From contig NZ_DATGNO010000139.1 in NCBI RefSeq assembly GCF_035306705.1, positions 1 through 33,122 of the forward strand: 33,122 bases of DNA, in the 5' to 3' direction. The notes under the pieces were generated by a model. It made no database searches, was not told where the DNA came from, and saw only the letters and a list, made by a program, of their open reading frames with translations. Numbering within the stretch: the stretch's first letter is position 1; each line of letters begins with the position of its first letter. Of this stretch, positions 23,840 through 30,419 are shown one piece after another. The DNA comes from Xanthomarina sp035306705. Its GTDB lineage: Bacteria; Bacteroidota; Bacteroidia; Flavobacteriales; Flavobacteriaceae. The translations under genes and the position numbers were made by a program.

Positions 23840-24290
23840 ATTAGGGGTAAAGCAGCAATTATTTTCTCAATGTGAGGCGTTTTGTAACTCCCGACTTAAT
23901 AACATTCAAAAAACCATTGAGGAGATACAAGAGTCGCTAACTTCTGAAACCAAGAGTAGTGCTGGAGATAAGCATGAAACTGGAAGAGCCATGCTGCAAA
24001 TTGAACGTGAAAAAGCAGGAAGCCAATTGGCTGAAATTCAAAAATTACAAGAATTGCTTTCTAAAATAGATGTGTCTAAAACGTCAGAATCAGTTTGTTT
24101 AGGATCTCTTGTAATAACGTCTTCCTCAAATTACTTTATTGCTATTAGTGCTGGGGAATTAAAAGTTTCAGATCAGATATTTTACGCGATTTCTCCAATA
24201 ACTCCTATAGGAAAATTGTTGATGGGCAAACAGGTTGGAGCCTTGTTAAGTTTTAGGGAACAGAAATTTACAATTGTTGCTATTTTATAA
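23829..24290 (+). CDS. GreA/GreB-fold protein
   Basis: A 153-residue protein from the ATG at 23829, which overlaps the mtgA end by 11 bases. The TTG at 23802 would extend it further into mtgA and is unlikely. The N-terminal half is a long charged coiled coil (about 8-75, with DKHETGRAMLQIEREKAGSQ), and the C-terminal half is a compact beta domain ending AISPITPIGKLLMGKQVG then SFREQKFTIVAIL. This coiled coil plus FKBP-like C-terminus, with the (S/T)PIGxxLxGKxxG turn, is the GreA layout, although the acidic tip residues of true Gre factors are not obvious. Relatives are often carried in databases under the wrong name 3-oxoacyl-ACP synthase; nothing here supports that. It may bind RNA polymerase or another partner. 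Confidence 0.75.
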   Translation: MENKLGVKQQLFSQCEAFCNSRLNNIQKTIEEIQESLTSETKSSAGDKHETGRAMLQIEREKAGSQLAEIQKLQELLSKIDVSKTSESVCLGSLVITSSSNYFIAISAGELKVSDQIFYAISPITPIGKLLMGKQVGALLSFREQKFTIVAIL

Positions 24291-25188
24291 TCAAATAAAT
24301 CTCTGTGTTTTTGTCGAGGTAATCTTTATGTTCAAGAAGAATGGTTTGTCCGTTTAAGTCTGCTTCAATCAAATAAAAAGGTCCTTTAAAATAGCTGGTT
24401 TTTACCGTTGCTTTTAAATTTGAATTTCCCACAACTTCTATTTGATGCGCATAAATAATCTTTCCGTCTATCACATTAAACTCGCCAAAGAAAGATGCTA
24501 TTAGTGGCGACTCGGGATACTTGTACAAATGTTTTGGACTGTTGTTTGCCACAATTTTATGTTCGTTTAAAACAATCATTTTATCTGAATAAGGCAAAAC
24601 ATCTTCTTTATCGTGGGAAGCAACAATACACGCAATGTTATTTTCCTTTAAAAAATGGAATAAACGGCGTCTTAAACTTTGCTTCTTATAATTGTCTATA
24701 TGACTAAATGGCTCGTCCAATAAAATAATTTCTGGAGCATTGGCCAATGCTCTTGCTAAGGCTACACGTTGTTTTTGTCCGCCACTTAAAAGTTTCACTT
24801 TAGTATCAGTAAATGGCGTTAGCTCAACCACTTCCAGAAGTTCTTTTATACGTGCTTGCTTTTCTTCGGGATAAAAATTAGATAAGTGTTTCCCAATATT
24901 TTCGGCCACCGTGGTATATGGCATTAAATCGAATTCCTGAGAGACATATTTCATAAAATCGTAACCAACAACCAAGTTATGCTTGGGGCCAAGAATTTCA
25001 TTGTCTTTCCAAAATATACTTCCTTGATTGGCATCTAATTCCCCATAAAGTAATTTTAATAAAGTACTTTTTCCCGAACCACTTTCTCCAATAATAGAAA
25101 GGTGCTCTCCTGCATTTAGAACAAAATCTATGTCTTGGAGAACTGGTTTTTTCAGGTATTTAAAAGAGATGTTTTTTACTTGCAGCAT
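24280..25188 (-). CDS. ABC transporter ATP-binding protein without a neighbouring permease
   Basis: A 302-residue ATPase: Walker A GESGSGKST (34-42), a Q-loop region YVSQEFDLMPYTTVAENI (81-98), the signature LSGGQKQRVALARAL (134-148) and Walker B IILLDEPFSHID (154-165), followed by an H-loop ASHDKED. The first 205 residues are the NBD. The remaining ~95 contain a small beta-rich segment (IASFFGEFNVIDGKIIYA, VKTSYFKGPFYLIEADLNG) resembling the TOBE-type regulatory domain of importer ATPases such as PotA/FbpC. That suggests an uptake system, but no permease or binding protein is in the window. It overlaps the GreA-fold gene at their 3' ends by 11 bases. Confidence 0.88.
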   Translation of the reverse strand: MLQVKNISFKYLKKPVLQDIDFVLNAGEHLSIIGESGSGKSTLLKLLYGELDANQGSIFWKDNEILGPKHNLVVGYDFMKYVSQEFDLMPYTTVAENIGKHLSNFYPEEKQARIKELLEVVELTPFTDTKVKLLSGGQKQRVALARALANAPEIILLDEPFSHIDNYKKQSLRRRLFHFLKENNIACIVASHDKEDVLPYSDKMIVLNEHKIVANNSPKHLYKYPESPLIASFFGEFNVIDGKIIYAHQIEVVGNSNLKATVKTSYFKGPFYLIEADLNGQTILLEHKDYLDKNTEIYLIIK

Positions 25189-25204
25189 CTTACAAAAATA
25201 ACAT

Positions 25205-25240
25205 AAAAAAAAGCCGTTTGAAATTTCAAACGACTTTAAA
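25205..25240 (-). terminator. Rho-independent terminator after the prolyl oligopeptidase gene
   Basis: Minus-strand hairpin built on the perfect palindrome CGTTTGAAATTTCAAACG (25215-25232), extended by further pairs with one mismatch, and followed on the minus strand by a run of Ts. It lies in the 68-base gap between the oligopeptidase stop and the ABC ATPase start, so the two minus-strand genes are probably separate transcripts. Confidence 0.82.
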
Positions 25241-25256
25241 TTTATAAGAGAAAATT

Positions 25257-27413
25257 TTAGCCTTTTACTGCTTCATCTATTTTTTTAGGTAAGGTTTTAA
25301 AGCCCATATTAAAAAGTGTAAAACCAAAAATATCAGCACTTTGTTCAATGGTTTTACTTACTGGGGTTCCTGCGCCATGACCTGCATCTGTTTCTATTCG
25401 GATAAGGGTTGGATTAGTTCCTGTTTGTTTACTTTGTAATTCTGCAGCAAATTTAAAGCTGTGCGCAGGAACCACTCGGTCGTCGTGATCGCCGGTAGTA
25501 ATTAAAGTAGCAGGATACTCCACGCCTTCTTTAATATTATGTAAAGGCGAATAGTTTATTAAATAAGTAAACATGTCTTTATTGTCGTCAGCTGTACCAT
25601 AATCGTAAGCCCAGCCAGCCCCTGCTGTAAAGGTATGGTAACGCAACATATCCAAAACACCAACGGCCGGTAAAGCTACTTGAAACAGGTCTGGACGTTG
25701 GGTCATAGCTGCACCAACTAAAAGACCTCCATTAGAACCACCTTTTATAGCTAGGTATTTTGAAGAAGTATATTTGTTATCTATTAAATATTGAGCAGCA
25801 GCAATAAAGTCGTCGAAAACATTTTGCTTTTGCATTTTGGTACCTGCGTCGTGCCATTTTTTACCATATTCTCCCCCACCACGTAAATTAGGAACCGCAT
25901 AAATACCACCTTGTTCCATCCAAACCACATTGGCAATACTAAAAGCAGGAGTTAAACTAATATTAAAACCTCCATAGCCATAAAGAATGGTTGGGTTGTT
26001 TCCGTTTAATTCCAACCCTTTTTTATGCGTAATAATCATAGGTACTTTCGTACCATCTTTAGAGGTAAAAAACACTTGGTTGCTTTCGTAGTCATTTGGA
26101 TTAAAAGCAATTTCTGGTTTACTATATAATGATGAAATTCCTGTTTCTATTTGATAGTTGTAAATATTTCCAGGAGTAATATAATTGGTAAAGGAATAAT
26201 ATAATTCAGTTTCATCCTTTTTAGCTGAAAAACCTCCAGCAGTTCCAAATCCCGGAAGTTCTACTTCGCGAACCTTAGTGCCATCGTAATTGTATTGATA
26301 TACTTTTGAAACAGCATCTACCATATAAACGGCAAATAAATAATTACCTGCTTTTGAAGCCGATAAAACATGTTCGGTTTCTGGAATAACATCGACCCAA
26401 TTCTCTGGAGTAGGGTTTGAAGCAGATACTTTTACCACGCGTTTATTTGGTGCGTTTAGATTAGTTAATAGGTAAAGAACATCACCTTTGTTGGTAATTA
26501 CTCCCGTGTCGCTGTCTGTATCTCCTAAAATTTCAACAAAGGATGAGTTTGCTTTATTTAAGTCTTTTACATATAATTTATTTCCAGACGTGGACACTTT
26601 TGGATTTATAAATAAAAATTTATCATCTTCAGTAACATTTCCTGTAATATATCGATGTTTTTCTGTGTCTGTTCCTCCATAAATAAGCAGGTCGTCTTTT
26701 TGAGGCGTTCCTAATTTATGATAGAAAACTTTATGCTGATCGGTTTTTGCAGATAGTTCGCTTCCTTCAGGTTTGTCGTAGCTAGAGTAGTAGAAACCTT
26801 CGTTTTTATACCAAGAAACACCACTGAATTTGATGTCAACCAACGTGTCTTCAAGAATTTCTTTGGTTTCGGTATCAATAAGGATGACTTTTCTCCAATC
26901 GCTGCCGCCTTCGGAAATTGCATAAGCTAACAGTTTACTGTTTTTCGAGAAAAATAGCCCACCTAAGGAGGTGGTTCCATCTTTACTAAACGTATTTGGA
27001 TCTAAAAAGACCTCCTCTTCAGTAGCATCTTTTTTCTTTCTATAAATAACCGATTGATTTTGAAGTCCATTGTTTTTATAATAATAATTATAGTCTCCCT
27101 CGGTTGAAGGTGCTCCAATTTTCTCGAAATTCCAAAGGGTTTCTAATCGATTCTTTAAACTGTCTTTATATGGAATGGTTTCCAAATAACCATAAGTTAA
27201 TTCGTTTTCTGTTTTCACCCATGCAGCCGTTTCCGCACTTCTATCGTCTTCTAACCATCTATATGGATCTTTAACTTCTGTTCCAAAATATGTGGTAAAG
27301 GTGTCTACGGTTTTGGTTTTAGGATAGTTCAATGGCGCTTCTGGGTTTTTAGTGTTTGTCTCGCAACTTATAATAAGTGTTGCACATACACATGAAATAA
27401 TAATTTTTTTCAT
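25257..27413 (-). CDS. Prolyl oligopeptidase family serine peptidase, lipoprotein
   Basis: An S9A-type peptidase that would cut short peptides after proline. The 718 residues start with a lipoprotein signal (MKKIIISCVCATLIISC, lipidated Cys17), then the family's N-terminal YPKTKTVDTFTTYFGTEVKDPYRWLED (30-56 region), a seven-bladed propeller (about 90-440) and the alpha/beta-hydrolase domain. The catalytic Ser560 is in KGGSNGG, the Asp in GDHDDRVVP (641-649) and His679 in DAGHGAG; NLRGGGEYGKKWH (509-521) is also diagnostic. Size is typical of the family. Being lipid-anchored it works in the envelope on imported or secreted peptides, complementing the secreted protease and asparaginase-type hydrolase nearby. 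Confidence 0.94.
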   Translation of the reverse strand: MKKIIISCVCATLIISCETNTKNPEAPLNYPKTKTVDTFTTYFGTEVKDPYRWLEDDRSAETAAWVKTENELTYGYLETIPYKDSLKNRLETLWNFEKIGAPSTEGDYNYYYKNNGLQNQSVIYRKKKDATEEEVFLDPNTFSKDGTTSLGGLFFSKNSKLLAYAISEGGSDWRKVILIDTETKEILEDTLVDIKFSGVSWYKNEGFYYSSYDKPEGSELSAKTDQHKVFYHKLGTPQKDDLLIYGGTDTEKHRYITGNVTEDDKFLFINPKVSTSGNKLYVKDLNKANSSFVEILGDTDSDTGVITNKGDVLYLLTNLNAPNKRVVKVSASNPTPENWVDVIPETEHVLSASKAGNYLFAVYMVDAVSKVYQYNYDGTKVREVELPGFGTAGGFSAKKDETELYYSFTNYITPGNIYNYQIETGISSLYSKPEIAFNPNDYESNQVFFTSKDGTKVPMIITHKKGLELNGNNPTILYGYGGFNISLTPAFSIANVVWMEQGGIYAVPNLRGGGEYGKKWHDAGTKMQKQNVFDDFIAAAQYLIDNKYTSSKYLAIKGGSNGGLLVGAAMTQRPDLFQVALPAVGVLDMLRYHTFTAGAGWAYDYGTADDNKDMFTYLINYSPLHNIKEGVEYPATLITTGDHDDRVVPAHSFKFAAELQSKQTGTNPTLIRIETDAGHGAGTPVSKTIEQSADIFGFTLFNMGFKTLPKKIDEAVKG

Positions 27414-27466
27414 AAGGATGTTATATAGATGAATTTAATACTTGACTTGAATAAAAACATAAGCTC

Positions 27467-27500
27467 CAAAAATAAGCAAAACCAATTAGTTTAATTCCAA
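27467..27500 (-). promoter_or_regulatory. Bacteroidetes-type promoter for the prolyl oligopeptidase gene
   Basis: On the minus strand, TTG (27500-27498), a 23-base spacer and TATTTTTG (27474-27467): both elements match TTG-N17-23-TAnnTTTG, at the long end of the spacer range. It sits 53 bases before the ATG at 27413 and downstream of the aldehyde dehydrogenase terminator. Confidence 0.6.
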
Positions 27501-27524
27501 AGGCTTTGTTAATTAATAAGATGC

Positions 27525-27559
27525 AAAAAGACCGCTTTCGAAAGGGAAAACGGTCTTTT
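27525..27559 (-). terminator. Rho-independent terminator after the aldehyde dehydrogenase gene
   Basis: Stem AAAAGACCG / CGGTCTTTT (27526-27534 and 27551-27559) around a 16-base loop, with a T-run on the minus strand after it. The loop holds the palindrome CTTTCGAAAG (27535-27544), so a second, nested hairpin is possible. It lies 24 bases past the gene's stop. Confidence 0.85.
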
Positions 27560-27583
27560 AAAATTAACACTAATAGTTAAATA

Positions 27584-29137
27584 TTATAAATCGAATTTAA
27601 TGCCTTGGGCTAATGGCAATTCATCCGAATAGTTTACTGTATTTGTTTGACGACGCATATATACTTTCCAAGCATCAGATCCAGACTCACGTCCACCACC
27701 TGTTTCTTTTTCGCCTCCAAAAGCACCACCAATCTCAGCGCCTGAAGTTCCAATATTTACGTTTGCAATTCCACAATCTGACCCTGAAAATGATAAGAAT
27801 TTTTCGGCTTCTTTCAATTCATTCGTCATAATAGCTGATGATAATCCTTGAACCACACCATTTTGTTGCTCGATAGCATTTTCAACTTCCCCTGAATATT
27901 TCATTAAATATAAAACAGGAGCAAAGGTTTCGTGCTGTACAATTTCAAAATGATTTTTGGCTTCAATAATAGCTGGTTTCACGTAGCATCCACTTTCGTA
28001 ACCTTCACCTTCAAGTACACCACCTTCAACCAATACATTTCCACCTTCAGCTTTTGCTTTTTCAATAGCTGCTAAATATGTTTTTACGGCATCTTTGTCA
28101 ATTAATGGTCCAATATGGTTTTTCTGATCTAGTGGATTTCCAATAGTTAATTGACCGTAAGCGCCTACAATAGCATCTCTTACTTTATCGTAAACCGATT
28201 CGTGAATGATTAAACGACGAGTTGATGTACAGCGCTGTCCAGCAGTTCCAACTGCTCCAAAAACAGCACCAGGAACAACTACTTTTAAATCGGCTGTAGG
28301 TGTAATAATAATGGCATTATTACCTCCTAATTCCAATAACGATTTTCCAAAACGCTCTGCTACGGTTACTCCAACAATTCTACCCATTCTTGTAGATCCT
28401 GTAGCAGAAATTAAAGCAGCACGTGGATCCTTAGTCATCATTTCACCAACTTTATAATCGCCAGTTATAATATTTGAAGTACCTTCTGGTAAGTTGTTTT
28501 CTTTTAAAATTCCAGCAATAATATTTTGACAGGCAATAGAACATAATGGTGTTTTTTCTGAAGCTTTCCAGATACAAACATCACCACAAACCCATGCTAG
28601 AGCTGTATTCCACGCCCAAACAGCTACTGGAAAGTTAAACGCCGAAATAATACCAACCACACCTAATGAGTGCCATTGCTCACGCATAACGTGACCCGGA
28701 CGCTCAGATGGAATTGTTTGCCCGTTTAATTGTCTGGATAAACCAACGGCAAAATCACAGATATCGATCATTTCTTGAACTTCACCATAACCTTCTTGTA
28801 AAGATTTTCCCATTTCATAAGAAACCAATTTCCCTAAAGGTTCTTTCAATTCACGTAATTTATTTCCAAATTGACGTACAATTTCGCCACGTTGAGGTGC
28901 AGGTACAGTTCTCCAAGTTAAGAATGCTGATGTTGCAGCAGTCATTACTTTTTCATAATCTTCCTTTGAAGTTGTTTTTACTTTACCAATTAAATTCCCG
29001 TCAACAGGAGAATAACTCTCAATAATGTCGCCATTAGAAAAGTTTTTTGAACCTGTTGAAGTTCCTTCATTTATATCTTTAACTCCTAGTTGTTTTAGAG
29101 CTTCTTTAATCCCGAAATCGGTAGCAATTGCTTCCAT
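27584..29137 (-). CDS. Aldehyde dehydrogenase, antiquitin (ALDH7) type; probable alpha-aminoadipic semialdehyde dehydrogenase
   Basis: NAD-dependent dehydrogenase of 517 residues. Visible: IISAFNFPVAVWAWN (163-177, cofactor entry), GSTRMGR (247-253), general base Glu269 in LLELGGNNAII and catalytic Cys303 in GTAGQRCTSTRRL. The GTAGQRCTSTRR and ELGGNNAIII wording, and the ending KETGGGRESGSDAWKVYMRRQTNTVNYS (residues about 475-502), match the ALDH7A1/antiquitin group, which oxidises alpha-aminoadipic semialdehyde in lysine breakdown. No lysine-degradation partner is in the window, so substrate assignment is by family only. The gene stands alone with its own promoter region and terminator. Confidence 0.9.
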   Translation of the reverse strand: MEAIATDFGIKEALKQLGVKDINEGTSTGSKNFSNGDIIESYSPVDGNLIGKVKTTSKEDYEKVMTAATSAFLTWRTVPAPQRGEIVRQFGNKLRELKEPLGKLVSYEMGKSLQEGYGEVQEMIDICDFAVGLSRQLNGQTIPSERPGHVMREQWHSLGVVGIISAFNFPVAVWAWNTALAWVCGDVCIWKASEKTPLCSIACQNIIAGILKENNLPEGTSNIITGDYKVGEMMTKDPRAALISATGSTRMGRIVGVTVAERFGKSLLELGGNNAIIITPTADLKVVVPGAVFGAVGTAGQRCTSTRRLIIHESVYDKVRDAIVGAYGQLTIGNPLDQKNHIGPLIDKDAVKTYLAAIEKAKAEGGNVLVEGGVLEGEGYESGCYVKPAIIEAKNHFEIVQHETFAPVLYLMKYSGEVENAIEQQNGVVQGLSSAIMTNELKEAEKFLSFSGSDCGIANVNIGTSGAEIGGAFGGEKETGGGRESGSDAWKVYMRRQTNTVNYSDELPLAQGIKFDL

Positions 29138-29175
29138 ATTTACTTGTTTTTTTTACTGATTATTAAATAGAAATA

Positions 29176-29183
29176 CAAAGATA
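29176..29183 (-). promoter_or_regulatory. Candidate -7 element for the aldehyde dehydrogenase
   Basis: Reads TATCTTTG on the minus strand, an exact TAnnTTTG match 38 bases before the ATG at 29137. No TTG at the expected -33 spacing. Confidence 0.4.
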
Positions 29184-29262
29184 GGAATAAAAAGTCGTTT
29201 TAGCCTGAGATGGCTTTTCTAAATAATGTAACTTTAAGACTTCTATTTTAAGATGTATTATT

Positions 29263-30339
29263 ATGAAAAGCTATATGTATTTTTTGTGCTTATGCTTCGT
29301 TTTTTTTAGTTGTAAAAATGAAGAAGAACTAAAGGTTTATTCAAAATCTAAAGCTATTGAGGCCACTGCAACACAAACCAATCAATTTGCTATTGTTATC
29401 CATGGAGGAGCAGGAACTATTTTAAAAGAAAATATGTCTAAGGAAGATGAAGCAGCTTATAAATTAAAACTGGAAGAAGCCATTCGTGTGGGCTATGAAA
29501 TTTTAAAAAACGGAGGAAGTAGTTTGGATGCCGTTGAACAAACCATTCATGTTATGGAAAATTCTCCCTTGTTTAATGCTGGAAAAGGAGCTGTTTTTAC
29601 CAATGCAGGAACCAATGAATTGGATGCGTCCATTATGGATGGAAAAACCTTGAATGCTGGAGCATCTGCAGGAACTAGAACTGTTAAAAACCCGATTAGT
29701 TTGGCAAGAGCCGTTATGGAGCATTCACCACATGTTATGTTGGCCGGATATGGAGCAGATGTGTTTGCCAAAGAACAAGGTTTGGAAATTGTAGATTCCA
29801 TGTATTTTTATACTGAAGATAGAATGAACTCTTTAAAGCGTGTAAAAAGGTATGAAGATGAAAAAAAAGCAGACAATAAAACAGCTTTTTATGATGCCAC
29901 TATTAAAGACTCCAAATTTGGAACCGTAGGATGTGCAGCTTTAGACAAGCATGGAAATTTGGCAGCAGGAACATCAACAGGTGGAATGACCAACAAACGT
30001 TGGGGACGGGTTGGCGATGCACCAATAATTGGAGCTGGAACTTATGCCAATAACAATACCTGTGCTGTTTCCAGTACCGGTTGGGGAGAGTTTTTTATTC
30101 GCGCCATGGTAGCTCATGATATTTCCGCACTCATGGATTACAAAGGATTCACACTTCAAGAGGCTGCTAAGGAAGTCATTCAGAAAAAAGTTCCTGAACT
30201 TGGAGGAGATGGCGGAATTATTGCAGTCGATAAAAATGGAAATATGGTTATGGAGTTCAATACGGAAGGAATGTATCGAGCTACTATGAACGATAAGGGC
30301 GAACTAACCATAGGTATTTATAAAGATATCGAAAACTAG
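29263..30339 (+). CDS. Isoaspartyl peptidase / type III L-asparaginase, lipoprotein
   Basis: Ntn-hydrolase that cleaves beta-aspartyl peptides and asparagine after cutting itself into two subunits. The 358 residues start with a lipoprotein signal (MKSYMYFLCLCFVFFSC, lipidated Cys17). The alpha subunit has IVIHGGAGTI (45-54), SPLFNAGKGAVFT (101-113) and ELDASIMDG (119-127). The autocleavage site precedes nucleophile Thr221 in FGTVGCAALD, followed by GTSTGGMTNKRWGRVGDAPI (236-255) and the beta subunit end. All key motifs are intact. Lipid anchoring implies periplasmic action, fitting a role in breaking down damaged or imported peptides alongside the prolyl oligopeptidase. A near-consensus -7 (TAACTTTA, 29229-29236) precedes it. 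Confidence 0.94.
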   Translation: MKSYMYFLCLCFVFFSCKNEEELKVYSKSKAIEATATQTNQFAIVIHGGAGTILKENMSKEDEAAYKLKLEEAIRVGYEILKNGGSSLDAVEQTIHVMENSPLFNAGKGAVFTNAGTNELDASIMDGKTLNAGASAGTRTVKNPISLARAVMEHSPHVMLAGYGADVFAKEQGLEIVDSMYFYTEDRMNSLKRVKRYEDEKKADNKTAFYDATIKDSKFGTVGCAALDKHGNLAAGTSTGGMTNKRWGRVGDAPIIGAGTYANNNTCAVSSTGWGEFFIRAMVAHDISALMDYKGFTLQEAAKEVIQKKVPELGGDGGIIAVDKNGNMVMEFNTEGMYRATMNDKGELTIGIYKDIEN

Positions 30340-30366
30340 CTGATTTTCGGCATGCCATAAACCAAT

Positions 30367-30382
30367 CAAAGTACTTACTTTG
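30367..30382. repeat. Perfect inverted repeat upstream of the alpha-2-macroglobulin gene
   Basis: CAAAGTA / TACTTTG separated by CT, in the 80-base gap between the isoaspartyl peptidase stop and the next ATG. It could be an operator or a weak hairpin; there is no T-run for termination. Each arm also partly resembles a -7 element, so divergent promoter activity is conceivable. Confidence 0.4.
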
Positions 30383-30419
30383 TAACTAAATATTACTTTA
30401 ATACTTTTATTTTTATTCA

